Shown: piece by piece, positions 43,787-52,984 of the stretch | Numbering within the stretch: the stretch's first letter is position 1 | Layout: each line of letters begins with the position of its first letter | Assembly (NCBI RefSeq): GCF_021049285.1 | Contig: NZ_CP088017.1 | Coordinates: 1,685,380 to 1,749,379 of the forward strand | From: Ruania halotolerans | GTDB lineage: Bacteria; Actinomycetota; Actinomycetes; Actinomycetales; Beutenbergiaceae | Length of the DNA stretch: 64,000 bases | Reading direction: 5' to 3' | Notes under the pieces: generated by a model | Database searches by the model: none | What the model was told of the DNA's origin: nothing | Seen by the model: only the letters and a program-made list of their open reading frames with translations | Position numbers and translations under genes: made by a program

Positions 43787-46602
43787 CCGCGCCCCGTTTC
43801 CCACGAGGGTCCGAGTGGCGGAAGTGGGATCTGCACATCCACGCTCCCGGCACCAAGTTGAATGACTGCTATCAACAGAAGGACGGCGAGCCGGACTGGG
43901 ATCAGTTCTGCAGGATCATCCATGATTCGGATGTGGCCGTCGTCGCCATCGCTGACTACTTCTCGCTGGACGGCTATTTTACAGCCGTTGAGAAGTTCCG
44001 ACAGGCATATCCGGACGACGACAGACTCCTTCTTCCGAATCTGGAGCTGCGGCTCCCGGTGGCGGTGAACCGGGCAGATCAGGAAGTCAACTTGCACCTG
44101 ATTTTCCGACCCACCTTGACACGTGAGGAGGCGACTAAGTTCATAGGTCGCCTGAACACCGAAGGGACAACCGGGTCGACGAGGACCAACGTCACCTGCG
44201 CCGAACTGAGCAACAGGCGCGACTTCGAGAGCGCGACCGTGTCTATCCCCAGCATCGAGGAGGCGATCAAGGCGACCTTCGGTCAAGACGCCAGTTACCG
44301 ACTCGAGCGCCACCGGCATCTCTTGGTCGTTGCGTCGGCGAAGGGCGACGGCATCCGCGCAGGAGGCAGCGGGGCGCAGCGGAAGGCTCTGCTCAGCGAT
44401 GAGATCGACAAGTACTCGGACGCCTTCTACGCCAACGTAGGTTCCCGCGACTACTTCCTCGGGACGGCAAGACTCGAGACGGACGAACTGATCGCGCCGA
44501 AGCCGGTGTTCGACGGTTGCGACGCTCACACTTTCGATGACCTGCGCAACTGCCTTGGCAAGCACGTCATCACGGAGGGGGCCAGGAAGTACATCACCTG
44601 GATCAAGGCGGACCCCACCTATGAGGGCCTGCTCCAGACACTGATCGAACCGAGCGAGCGCGTCGCGATCCAGTCGACTGAACCGGACCAGAAGGAGCCC
44701 TATAAGGTCATCTCGAGGGTCCAGTTCTCCGGAACCAACGACTTCCCGCCGGAAATCGTCTTCAATCGGAACTTGAACGCCATCGTCGGGAGCCGTTCAT
44801 CAGGTAAGTCGGCGCTGCTCGCGTTCATAGCTTACGCGGTCGATCCTGAGGAGACCGTTCGGGTGCAGGCCGAGGCCGCGGGCCGCGATGACCCGAAGAG
44901 CGCCGGCCCAGCGGCGGGTAAGACATGGCACGACGTCGCGGGCATCAACTGCCAAGTCGAGTGGGATTCAGGCGAGGCAACGCAAGGCCGCGTCATCTAC
45001 ATCCCCCAGAACTCGCTATACGCCATCAGCGAGCAGCCTGACGAGATCACGAAGAGGATCGCGCCCGCGCTGTTCCGGACCTACCCCCATTTCAAGAACG
45101 CGCATAGCCGCGCCGAGAGCAAGGTTGCTTCGGCCAACGCGGAGATCGAGGCAGCAGTCCACGACTGGTTTGCGCTTGCCGACCGAGCGGCCGCGAGGGC
45201 CCAGGAGATCAAGGACCTGGGCGACAAGGATGCGGTCCAAGCGGAGCGTGACCGTCTCCAAGCCGCGATTGACGAGATCAAGACTGCCGCCAAGCTCACT
45301 GACCAAGAAGTCGCCAGGTATCAAGAGGTCGCCGGTCAACTTGACACGAAGCGTGCCCGGGTGAAGGAGATTGCGATCGAACTCGACCTGCTCTCTCCGT
45401 TCGCGAGCTGGACCGAAGGCGCGACCGAGCCGTTGACTGTTCCGGAAGCAGTGCGGGTTACCGTCTCTGTGCGGCCTGCTGCGATGGAATTGCCTGACGC
45501 CGTCGCTGACGTCATTGATGGCATGAAGTGGGATGCCACGGCGGAGTTCTCAGCGAAGGTGGAGAAGGTGCTGTCGGACTCCGTAGCCGCAGCTGTCGCC
45601 GATCGAATGAGCTTGCTTGGCGAGATCCAGACTATTGAGATGGAGAACGCCGACCTCATCGCCAAGCACGAGGCGAACGAGGAACTGTCGGGCGTGGTCG
45701 CCGAGCGCAAGAAACAAGTCGCCACCTTGGAAGACATCGAGAGGCGCGAGAAGATCAGGGCGAAGACGATCGAGGATCAGAAGCGTGCTGCCGGCACGAT
45801 CATCGAGAGCCTCGCCAAGCGTGACGAAGCCCTGAAGGCGTTGGAGGACACCTTTGCGGCCGAAGAGCGACTCCTGAGCGACCTGAAGTTCGGGATCGAG
45901 TTTGGGGTCGTGCCTGGCGTCGTCGAGCGCGTCTCCGCGGGCTTCAGCCAGCGGAGCACCAACGACTACATCAAAGCAAAGGGTGAACCTGTCGATTACA
46001 AATCCGCACAGGCTGATCCCCCCAAGTTTTTACAGGCTCTACGTGGCCGCAATGTCACTCTGAACAAGAACTACGAAGCTTCAACCGTTGCTGCTGATGT
46101 CCTGACGGCCACCAACGAGGTCAGATTCTCTGCAGAGTTAGACAAGGACCGTATCGGTGGCTTCATTCGGTCGTCGATGACGCCGGGCAAGCAGGCACTG
46201 TTCGCGCTCACCTTAATACTGAACGAGTCCCAGGAGCCGTGGCCGCTCCTAATCGACCAGCCTGAGGACGACCTCGACAGCCGTTCGATTTACGACACTA
46301 TCGTTCCGTACCTGGTCAAGCGAAAGCGGGAACGGCAGATCATCATGGTCAGTCACAACGCGAACCTGGTCATCGGCGCGGACGCGGAGGAGGTCGTTGT
46401 CGCGAATCGCCACGGTGCCGATCGACCCAACGCGGGTGCGCAGACCTTTGAGTACCTCACGGGATCGCTCGAACACTCGCAGGCTCGCATCGAAATGAGC
46501 CCGACTGTCCTCGGTCGTCTCGGCATCCGCGAACATGCCTGCGAGATTCTCGACGGTGGTGAAGAAGCGTTCCAGAAGCGCCGTGAGAAGTACAAGATCT
46601 GA
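43783..46602 (+). CDS. TrlF-like protein: PHP-type N-terminus plus SMC/ABC-type ATPase
   Basis: From GTG 43783 (GTGA overlap, GAGGAG upstream) the product has 939 residues. The N-terminus EWRKWDLHIHAPGTKLNDCY (HIH at 18-20) and IADYFSLDGYF look like a PHP phosphoesterase-like domain. Walker A GSRSSGKS is at 336-343, a long coiled coil spans about 430-700, and Walker B LLIDQPEDDLD is at 822-832 followed by the switch His in MVSHNANL. The architecture matches TrlF-family AAA-like ATPases found beside type I restriction systems and is reminiscent of RloC/PrrC-style abortive nucleases. An invasion-sensing nuclease role is inferred, not shown. Confidence 0.8.
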   Translation: MTAPRFPRGSEWRKWDLHIHAPGTKLNDCYQQKDGEPDWDQFCRIIHDSDVAVVAIADYFSLDGYFTAVEKFRQAYPDDDRLLLPNLELRLPVAVNRADQEVNLHLIFRPTLTREEATKFIGRLNTEGTTGSTRTNVTCAELSNRRDFESATVSIPSIEEAIKATFGQDASYRLERHRHLLVVASAKGDGIRAGGSGAQRKALLSDEIDKYSDAFYANVGSRDYFLGTARLETDELIAPKPVFDGCDAHTFDDLRNCLGKHVITEGARKYITWIKADPTYEGLLQTLIEPSERVAIQSTEPDQKEPYKVISRVQFSGTNDFPPEIVFNRNLNAIVGSRSSGKSALLAFIAYAVDPEETVRVQAEAAGRDDPKSAGPAAGKTWHDVAGINCQVEWDSGEATQGRVIYIPQNSLYAISEQPDEITKRIAPALFRTYPHFKNAHSRAESKVASANAEIEAAVHDWFALADRAAARAQEIKDLGDKDAVQAERDRLQAAIDEIKTAAKLTDQEVARYQEVAGQLDTKRARVKEIAIELDLLSPFASWTEGATEPLTVPEAVRVTVSVRPAAMELPDAVADVIDGMKWDATAEFSAKVEKVLSDSVAAAVADRMSLLGEIQTIEMENADLIAKHEANEELSGVVAERKKQVATLEDIERREKIRAKTIEDQKRAAGTIIESLAKRDEALKALEDTFAAEERLLSDLKFGIEFGVVPGVVERVSAGFSQRSTNDYIKAKGEPVDYKSAQADPPKFLQALRGRNVTLNKNYEASTVAADVLTATNEVRFSAELDKDRIGGFIRSSMTPGKQALFALTLILNESQEPWPLLIDQPEDDLDSRSIYDTIVPYLVKRKRERQIIMVSHNANLVIGADAEEVVVANRHGADRPNAGAQTFEYLTGSLEHSQARIEMSPTVLGRLGIREHACEILDGGEEAFQKRREKYKI

Positions 46603-47120
46603 TCCGATCTCCTACCTGCGTGTGTCACAAGAACGGTTCTGTAGGTGCCCACTCGGAACTTCAAACATCCTGCTGTGAGTTCCAAGTATGAGGGTCTGAA
46701 TTCTTCTCCCAGCAGGCGAACGATTGGGAGGCTCTCACCGACGTCAGGTCGGCACCTCTGGGCAACCCTCCTAGCGCGATCAGGAACTGAGCGATCGTAG
46801 ATCCATCAGCAATCATCGCTACCACCTCCTTCCAGCGAGTCGAGTTGACCATTGAACATGCGTAGGCAACGAGTATCACTAGAAGCGGTATGACTAGGAA
46901 GGCCCCACAGTCAAGGACTGCCCACAGGTGCCGACCAGATGCACCAGAATATCAGCACCGCACCAGCTTCTGTGTCTCGCAGCACGATCGAACTTCGTAC
47001 GCGCAAACTGCGTCGGGGCGCAGTGCCGTCGTCGCATGTGATGGTTGGATCGAAGCGGCCACCTAGCGCAGGGACGTGGTACTTGGTCGTTCAGCGCCGA
47101 GTCTGCGAGCTTCTCTCAGT
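46603..47120. other. 518-base low-coding stretch after the defence island
   Basis: No gene is convincing in this stretch apart from one possible small minus-strand frame (46661-46816). Base composition is more AT-rich than either flank. Such a border is what one expects at the edge of an acquired island, but no direct repeat, integrase gene or tRNA 3' end that would mark an attachment site could be seen. Confidence 0.5.
46661..46816 (-). CDS. Possible 51-residue small protein with very strong ribosome site
   Basis: ATG 46816 is preceded by AAGGAGGTGG at near-ideal spacing, one of the strongest Shine-Dalgarno matches in the window. The product starts MIADGSTIAQFLIALGGLPR and ends NSQQDV, with one short hydrophobic stretch. 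It could be a small membrane-active or toxin-like peptide, or the fragment of a lost gene. No homologue is recognised. Confidence 0.3.
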   Translation of the reverse strand: MIADGSTIAQFLIALGGLPRGADLTSVRASQSFACWEKNSDPHTWNSQQDV

Positions 47121-48332
47121 TCACTTCCGGTGAGCTGCCTTCCGGAACGAGTGAAGTGCTCCGTTCGGCACCCGCTCCAACACACCCCCCGCCGTCCTCC
47201 GCAGCTCCAACAACCCGAGGTGGTTCCAGTGGTTGTCGGCGCTGTCGGTGTCGTACCGGTAGAGCCAGTCGATCAGCGAGAAGAACGGGAACCAGGTGTA
47301 ACCGGTGATGGGGACGCCGTCGGCGCGCAGGTCCTCCAACGCAGCCAACGACTCCTGCAGCCACTGGATCTTCGCCTCGGGTGACTCGTTGCGCGACGTC
47401 TCGGTGATCGCGATCGGGAACTCGTACCGCTCGTGGTAGGCCCGCACGAGCTCCACGAGTCCCTCGACCCCACCTTCCCCAGGCACTTCAGCCCCGTCTG
47501 CGTCGAAGGAGAGCGTCGTGAACCCGGGGTAGTAGTTCACTCCCATGATGTCCGGGGTCTTCGCGTTCTCCCGGAACCAGGCCAGCTTCTCCGCGCTGAC
47601 CCCGTGCTCGCGCAGATGCCCATACAGCGAGTGCTCCTCATCCACCCGCCCCAGCACCAGGTCCGTGGCGATGAAACGCCATTCCTCCAGGTGCTCGCGC
47701 GAGTGCCCCGGGAAGTGGTCGCCCACGTATCGGAAGCCGGCGTCGACGAACACAATCTCCGCCTCTGGTGCCACTGCGTGGATGGCCTCCTGCGCCCGCG
47801 ACATGCCTTCCGCCACCGCCGTCACGACCTTGACGTAGCCGTCCTCGCCGGTCAGGTACGGCGGCCAGCCGCCGTCGCGGCCGCACCACTGGGCGTTCAC
47901 CAGCGGTTCGTTCGCCGGAGTGAACGACGTGAACACGCCCCGGTAGCGCTCGGCTACGGCCCCGGCATACCTCGCGAAGTACTCGGGGTACTTGGCGTTG
48001 ATGAAGGTGTTGTCCAGCCACAGCGGCGTGCCGTAGTGCAGCAGATCCACCACGCAGTGCAGCCCGATCTGCTGCATGTGGGCGGCGACCTCGTCGATCC
48101 AGGAGAAGTCGAACTCCCCCGGGCGAGGCTCCACCTGGAACCAGGGGATGCCCCAGCGGATGAACTCCGCCCCGGCCTCCCTCGCCAGGTTCAGGTCCTC
48201 GCGCCAGTACTGGTAGTGCTGGGTGAGCTCGTACTCGTCCAGCTTGCGGTGGCCCACCCGCTCCTGCGGGATGAACGTGTCCTCGATACCGACACCCATC
48301 GCGATCCGGTCCGGGGAGAAGAAGTGCGTCAT
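47121..48332 (-). CDS. Glycoside hydrolase family 1-like enzyme
   Basis: The 403-residue product starts at ATG 48332 (a TTG at 48341 is the alternative). It is a TIM-barrel glycosidase of clan A type: the acid/base is in SFTPANEPLVNAQWCG, the nucleophile Glu probably in PIAITETSRNESPEA, and IRWGIPWFQVEPRPGEFDFS and IMGVNYYPGF are family blocks. Compared with standard GH1 beta-glucosidases the sequence is shorter and more divergent. It has no signal peptide, so it hydrolyses an imported glycoside in the cytoplasm. It is the last gene of the operon with two permeases and a binding protein. Confidence 0.8.
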   Translation of the reverse strand: MTHFFSPDRIAMGVGIEDTFIPQERVGHRKLDEYELTQHYQYWREDLNLAREAGAEFIRWGIPWFQVEPRPGEFDFSWIDEVAAHMQQIGLHCVVDLLHYGTPLWLDNTFINAKYPEYFARYAGAVAERYRGVFTSFTPANEPLVNAQWCGRDGGWPPYLTGEDGYVKVVTAVAEGMSRAQEAIHAVAPEAEIVFVDAGFRYVGDHFPGHSREHLEEWRFIATDLVLGRVDEEHSLYGHLREHGVSAEKLAWFRENAKTPDIMGVNYYPGFTTLSFDADGAEVPGEGGVEGLVELVRAYHERYEFPIAITETSRNESPEAKIQWLQESLAALEDLRADGVPITGYTWFPFFSLIDWLYRYDTDSADNHWNHLGLLELRRTAGGVLERVPNGALHSFRKAAHRK

Positions 48333-48364
48333 GAGCTGCAAACAGTCCTAACTGGTCTCGTGCG

Positions 48365-49201
48365 TTACTTGATGCCGGTGGTGGCGATACCGGTGACGAA
48401 CGTGCGTTGAATGAGGAGGAAGAACAGGATCAGCGGGATCAGCGCGAGCACCGAGCCGGCCATCAGCAGCCCGTACTCGACCACGTGCTGCCCGGCGAAC
48501 AGCGCCAGCCCGGCCGGCAACGTCGCGCCGTCGATCGAGTTCGACATCACCAGCGGCCAGAGGAGGTCGTTCCAGTTGAACTGGAAGTGGAACAACCCCA
48601 ACGTCAGCAACGCCGGTGTGGTCAACGGCAGCATCACCCGGGTGAAGATCCGCCACTCACTCGCCCCATCGATCCGCGCCGCCTCCTCCAGGTTCTTGGG
48701 CAGGGCGAGGAAGAACTGGCGCATGAAGAAGACCCCGAAGGCGTTCGCCGAGCGGGGCACGATCATCCCGGCCACGGTCTGGCCCAGTCCGAGGGAGTGC
48801 ACCAGGTCATACAGCGGGATGATCACCGCCTGGTACGGGATCATCAGCATCACGATGATGGCGATGAACGCCGCCGTCTTGCCGCGGAAGTCGAACCGCG
48901 CCAGCGCATACCCGGCCATCGTGTCGAAGGCCAGGGAGAGCACCATCACTGAGCCGGCGAAGATGATCGTGTTCCCGTACAGCTGCGCGAACGGGATCGC
49001 CGACCAGATCTCGGAGAAGTTCTCCAGCGTCCACGTCTGTGGCAACAACGTCGGGGAGGCCGAGGCCGCCTCGGCATTCGGTTTGAACGCCGTCAGGATC
49101 GACCACACGATCGGGAAGACCATCGCCAACCCGATCGCGAACATGGCCACCGTCAGCGCCACCGTCCAGGCGCGGCGCAGCGCGGGGGAAGTGGTGTGCA
49201 T
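48365..49201 (-). CDS. ABC transporter permease, MalG type
   Basis: The 278-residue product has a first helix LTVAMFAIGLAMVFPIVWSI followed by LTAFKPNAEAASASPTLLPQ, and the EAA loop LEEAARIDGASEWRIFTRVM. Its C-terminus is RTFVTGIATTGIK, as is usual for MalG-type permeases. ATG 49201 overlaps the TGA of the MalF-type gene, so both are translated together. Confidence 0.87.
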   Translation of the reverse strand: MHTTSPALRRAWTVALTVAMFAIGLAMVFPIVWSILTAFKPNAEAASASPTLLPQTWTLENFSEIWSAIPFAQLYGNTIIFAGSVMVLSLAFDTMAGYALARFDFRGKTAAFIAIIVMLMIPYQAVIIPLYDLVHSLGLGQTVAGMIVPRSANAFGVFFMRQFFLALPKNLEEAARIDGASEWRIFTRVMLPLTTPALLTLGLFHFQFNWNDLLWPLVMSNSIDGATLPAGLALFAGQHVVEYGLLMAGSVLALIPLILFFLLIQRTFVTGIATTGIK

Positions 49202-50091
49202 CAGTACCTCACCTGCTTACGTCCGAAGTAGAAGTACTGCGCCATCGAGAGCACCAGGATCAGCAGCAGGAGCACCACCGACACCGCTGAGCCGTACCCG
49301 AACTCGAGGTTGTTGATCCCCACCCGGTTGACCATCACCACCAGCGTCTCGGTGCTCATCGCCGGCCCGCCGTTGGTCATGACCTTGATCTGGTCGAACA
49401 CCTGGAAGCTGGCGATCGCGGCCAGGATGCTCACCAACATGGTCTGGTTGCTCAGCAAGGGCATGGTCACCGCACGGAACTTCTGTAGGCGACTTGCGCC
49501 GTCGAGCTGGGCGGCCTCGTAGAGGTCGCGGGGGATGGACTGCAGGCCCGCCAGGAACATCACCATGTAGAAGCCCACGTTCTTCCAGACGCCCACGGCC
49601 ATGACGGCGGCCATCGCCGTACCCGGTTGGGCCAGGGCTCCCTGCGTGGGAGCCAGGCCGACCCCGTCCAGCCAGTGCGTGACCAGGCCGTAGTTGGGGT
49701 CCAGCAGGAACCGGAACGCGATCGAGACGACGGCGAGCGAGACCACGAAGGGCACGAACACCGCCGTGCGCACCAGCCCGCGGCCGAAGAACTTCGCGTT
49801 CAGTGCCATGGCCAGGCCCAGCGCCAGGGCGATGGTCACCGGCGTCACCACGACGGCGTAGATCACCGTGTTCTGGAAGGCGTTCGTGACCTGGTCGTCG
49901 CCCAGGAGCTCACGGTAGTTCGCCAGTCCCACCCACTCCGGGGGCGTGAGCAGGCTGTACTCGGTGAAGGACAGATAAGCCGTGCGCAGCAGCGGCCACG
50001 CCGTGAACAGGGTCAGCAGCGCCAGCCCGGGGGCGAGGAACATCCACGCCGCCCGCGCCTGCCTGCCGGCAACCGTGCGACCGATTCTCAT
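49201..50091 (-). CDS. ABC transporter permease, MalF type
   Basis: The 296-residue product has the first helix AWMFLAPGLALLTLFTAWPL, TAYLSFTEYSLLTPPEWVGL as the first periplasmic loop, and the EAA loop LYEAAQLDGASRLQKFRAVT. It forms the heterodimeric channel with the following MalG-type gene for the binding protein encoded at 50163-51452. No ATPase gene is included. Confidence 0.87.
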   Translation of the reverse strand: MRIGRTVAGRQARAAWMFLAPGLALLTLFTAWPLLRTAYLSFTEYSLLTPPEWVGLANYRELLGDDQVTNAFQNTVIYAVVVTPVTIALALGLAMALNAKFFGRGLVRTAVFVPFVVSLAVVSIAFRFLLDPNYGLVTHWLDGVGLAPTQGALAQPGTAMAAVMAVGVWKNVGFYMVMFLAGLQSIPRDLYEAAQLDGASRLQKFRAVTMPLLSNQTMLVSILAAIASFQVFDQIKVMTNGGPAMSTETLVVMVNRVGINNLEFGYGSAVSVVLLLLILVLSMAQYFYFGRKQVRY

Positions 50092-50162
50092 AGGTCATCC
50101 CGTGGTCGGTGGGTGGGCCGATGCCTTGCCACACTAGGCAGGGCCCACCCTGGAGCGGATGG

Positions 50163-51452
50163 TCAGGAGCCGTCGTCGAGGATGGCCTGGATCTCCTCGC
50201 CCGCGGCGGGGAAGAGATCGGCCACCTCACCGGTGCCGTTCAGCGCCGACTGCAGCGCCGGGGTGAAGATGTCCTCGTTGATCTCACCCGATCCCGGCAC
50301 GCCCGTCAGGTAGGGGCGCACGTTCTCCAGCACCTCAGGTGCCCCGAAGACGGCGGCCCATTCGTTGGTCACCGCGTCACCCGGCATATCGGTGCGGATG
50401 GCGGGGAAGCCCGACCCGTTGGCCCAGGTGGCCTGGCTCTCCACCGACTCCCAGTAGGCGAAGAACGTGAAGGCGGCGTCCTTCTCGGCGTCGGTGAGGC
50501 GCTGGGAGATGGTCATGGAGACCACGTCACCGAGGATCGACTGGCCCTCGGGGCCGGCCATCGGCACGGTGACGTCGTAGTCGAGCCCGGCTTCGGTCAG
50601 GCCGGCCGTCATCCACGGGCCGTTGATGGTGATCGCGGCGAGCTCGGCCTGGAAGAGCTGGTCGGAGTCGGCGCCGGACATGCCCACCGGGGTGATCTGC
50701 TCCTCGCGCACCAGGTTCACCCAGTGCTCGGCGGCGGCCACGGTGGCCGCATCGCCCAGCAGGGAGGTGGTGCCGTCGTCGGAGACCACACCACCGCCGC
50801 CGTTCCACAGGAAGCTCGGGAACACCGGGACCGTGGAGTGGTCGCCCATGGCGATCGGGTACTGCTCGGGGGTGCCGTCACCGTCCTCGTCCACGGTGAG
50901 GTCCGGGATCATCTCCTCGAACTCTTCCCAGGTGGTGGGCGGGGCTTCGGGGTCCAGGCCGGCTTCTTCGAAGAGGGCTTTGTTCCAGTACATCAGGACC
51001 GGGCCGAGGTTGAGGGGCACGCCGTAGTTGACGCCGTCATAGACGGAGGCTTGTACGGCACCCTCGGCCAGGACCGAAGTGTCCATGTAGGTGTCGTCGG
51101 CGTAGAACTCGTCGGTGGAGCCGAGCACGCCGCGTTCGGCGTACTGGGGGAGCCGGGAGGCGCTCATCGCGACCAGGTCCGGGCCGTCGTCGGAGGTGGC
51201 CGCGGTGAGGAACTGCTGATAGAGGGAGTCCCAGGGGAGGGCCTCGGCCTCGATGGTGACCTCGTCCTGCGAGTCGTTGAAGTTGTCGACCACCTCCTGG
51301 AAGGCGGGGCCGTCCGGGCCGGTGAGGCCGTGCCACATGGTCAAGGTGACGGGGCCGCCGTCACCGGACGAGGCGCCGTCGCTGCAGGCGGCAACGCCTA
51401 CGAGGGCGACGGCGGCCAGTGCTGCACCGCACGTGCGTCGAATGGTCCTCAT
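50163..51452 (-). CDS. Sugar ABC transporter substrate-binding lipoprotein
   Basis: From ATG 51452 (GAGGAGG upstream) the product has 429 residues. The signal is MRTIRRTCGAALAAVALVGV with a lipobox ending in Cys (VAACSDG). The mature domain is a family 1 solute-binding protein (VTLTMWHGLTGPDGPAFQEV, YGVPLNLGPVLMYWNKALFE). First gene of the minus-strand operon, divergent from its LacI regulator across a 107-base promoter region containing an operator pair. The downstream GH1-like enzyme suggests a beta-glycoside ligand. Confidence 0.87.
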   Translation of the reverse strand: MRTIRRTCGAALAAVALVGVAACSDGASSGDGGPVTLTMWHGLTGPDGPAFQEVVDNFNDSQDEVTIEAEALPWDSLYQQFLTAATSDDGPDLVAMSASRLPQYAERGVLGSTDEFYADDTYMDTSVLAEGAVQASVYDGVNYGVPLNLGPVLMYWNKALFEEAGLDPEAPPTTWEEFEEMIPDLTVDEDGDGTPEQYPIAMGDHSTVPVFPSFLWNGGGGVVSDDGTTSLLGDAATVAAAEHWVNLVREEQITPVGMSGADSDQLFQAELAAITINGPWMTAGLTEAGLDYDVTVPMAGPEGQSILGDVVSMTISQRLTDAEKDAAFTFFAYWESVESQATWANGSGFPAIRTDMPGDAVTNEWAAVFGAPEVLENVRPYLTGVPGSGEINEDIFTPALQSALNGTGEVADLFPAAGEEIQAILDDGS

Positions 51453-51481
51453 GATGTGCCTCCTCGGGCTACATGGCTCTC

Positions 51482-51541
51482 TTGCATCGTTGAAAGACGG
51501 TGCCAACATATACAACATCCGCCTTTCATGCAACGATGCAA
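51482..51541. promoter_or_regulatory. Inverted LacI operator pair in the divergent promoter
   Basis: TTGCATCGTTG-AAAG (51482-51496) is mirrored by CTTTC-ATG-CAACGATGCAA (51523-51541). The 11-base cores TTGCATCGTTG and CAACGATGCAA are perfect reverse complements, with flanking GAAAG/CTTTC also conserved. Centres are about 43 bases apart. The pair lies between the binding-protein gene and the LacI regulator and probably controls both. Confidence 0.7.
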
Positions 51542-51559
51542 ACCGGAAAGGGGATTCCC

Positions 51560-52561
51560 ATGGCAACACTGAAGGACGTGGCACAGCTCGCGGGCGTCTC
51601 ACCACGCACGGTGAGCAACGTCGTCAACCACCAGCCGTACGTGGCGGGCGAGACCCGGGCTCGGGTGGAGGCGGCGCTCGCGGCCCTGGACTACCGGCCG
51701 AACCAGCTGGCGAAGAGCCTGCGCACCGGCAAAATCGGGCTGCTCGGCTTCGTGGTGCCGGACCTGGCACAGTCGCACTTCGCGCGGCTGGCGGCCGAGG
51801 TGGTGCAGGCCGCGACCGCCCGCGGGTACACGGTGGCCGTGGACCAGACGCATGGGGACATCGAGCGTGAACGACGGCTGATCCAGCTGGGGCCGCGCGG
51901 TGCGATGTTCGACGGGGCGATCTTCCACCCCGAGGCGCTGCGGGCTGAGGACATCGAGCACCGGGAGTCGGAGTTCCCGCTGGTGCTGGTGGGGGAGCGG
52001 ATCGCCGGGGATCACCTCGATCACGTCTACATCGACGATCGGGCGGCCGCGTATGAGGCGACGAGGAAGTTGATTGCGGATGGCCACCGGCGCATCGCCG
52101 CGATCGGGCTACGGCGGGCGGACTACGCGCGCACCGCGCACCTACGGGAGGAGGGGGTGCGGGCGGCTCTGGCGGAAGCGGAAGGAGTGGCGGGCGGGCA
52201 CCACCAGTACGTGGAGCGCTACGACGCCGAGGACGGCTACGAGGCGATGGCGAACCTCGTGGACTCGGCCGAACGACCGGACGCGGTGATCTGCTTCAAC
52301 GACATGCTCGCCATGGGAGCGCTGCGGCGACTGCACGAGCACGACGTGGACGTACCAGGGGACATGGCGCTGGTCGGGTTCGACGACATCACCGAGGCGT
52401 CGTTCTCGTTCCCGCCGTTGACGACCGTGGCGGCCGATCATGCGGAGATTGCCGAAACGGCGGTGAAGGCGCTGATCGGGCGGATCGGGGATCCGGGGGG
52501 AGCAGTGCGGGAATATCTGGTTTCGCACCGGTTGGTGGTGCGGGGGTCGACACGGGGGTGA
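51560..52561 (+). CDS. LacI family transcriptional regulator
   Basis: From ATG 51560 (GGAAAGGGG upstream) the product has 333 residues, the usual family length. HTH: ATLKDVAQLAGVSPRTVSNV; hinge: LDYRPNQLAKSLRTGKIGLL; effector domain with YIDDRAAAYEATRKLIADGH and VICFNDMLAMGALRRLHEHD, DMALVGFDDITEASF. The adjacent operator pair indicates control of the divergent GH1/ABC operon, most likely as a repressor released by the imported sugar. Confidence 0.9.
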   Translation: MATLKDVAQLAGVSPRTVSNVVNHQPYVAGETRARVEAALAALDYRPNQLAKSLRTGKIGLLGFVVPDLAQSHFARLAAEVVQAATARGYTVAVDQTHGDIERERRLIQLGPRGAMFDGAIFHPEALRAEDIEHRESEFPLVLVGERIAGDHLDHVYIDDRAAAYEATRKLIADGHRRIAAIGLRRADYARTAHLREEGVRAALAEAEGVAGGHHQYVERYDAEDGYEAMANLVDSAERPDAVICFNDMLAMGALRRLHEHDVDVPGDMALVGFDDITEASFSFPPLTTVAADHAEIAETAVKALIGRIGDPGGAVREYLVSHRLVVRGSTRG

Positions 52562-52638
52562 GGGGTCTGCGCCGATCGACTAGGGAAACGGGCCCATCGC
52601 CGGGCTCGCTGTCGGTAGTCACTCCTACGGTGGCGCTC

Positions 52639-52947
52639 ATGACGAACAACGGAACTGATCTGATCGCTGGTGAACCCAGAGCCCTGCTCATCGAGTCGCT
52701 CCGCAACCTTGACATGAGCGAAGAGCGTGACGGAATGAGGCACATGTCGGGCACCGTCGACCTTTGCGTCGTGCGGGCCCTCATGCGCGTCGAGGCGCAG
52801 CTCTTACTCGAGGACGCGGACTCGCCCGAGGTGGGTCATGTCCTCGGACGGAGCGCCGAGCAGCGACGTGCCGACGCCTTCGTGGCCTTGGTCGCCGCGC
52901 TCGCCGACGGAGCAGCCGCCGGTGCCACCGCACCCGCGCCGGTCTGA
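52639..52947 (+). CDS. Small protein of unknown function
   Basis: From ATG 52639 the product has 102 residues, largely helical and acidic: EPRALLIESLRNLDMSEERD, DLCVVRALMRVEAQLLLEDA, EQRRADAFVALVAALADGAA. The ribosome site is weak and an upstream GTG (52630) is also in frame. I do not recognise a domain. It is convergent with the hipA gene and follows the LacI gene by 77 bases, so it seems to be a stand-alone gene. Confidence 0.5.
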   Translation: MTNNGTDLIAGEPRALLIESLRNLDMSEERDGMRHMSGTVDLCVVRALMRVEAQLLLEDADSPEVGHVLGRSAEQRRADAFVALVAALADGAAAGATAPAPV

Positions 52948-52984
52948 CTCGGGTAGTCGAACGTCGGTGCCGCGGGCGTCATGA

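Noticed and set aside
46603-47120. Attachment site or serine recombinase remnant at the island border
   Set aside because: A short stretch reads YLRVSQERF, like the start of serine recombinases, but nothing more of the family follows and no flanking direct repeat was found.
46939-47133. 64-codon plus-strand frame between the defence island and the GH1 operon
   Set aside because: No ribosome site, no recognisable motif, and it overlaps the end of the GH1-like gene.
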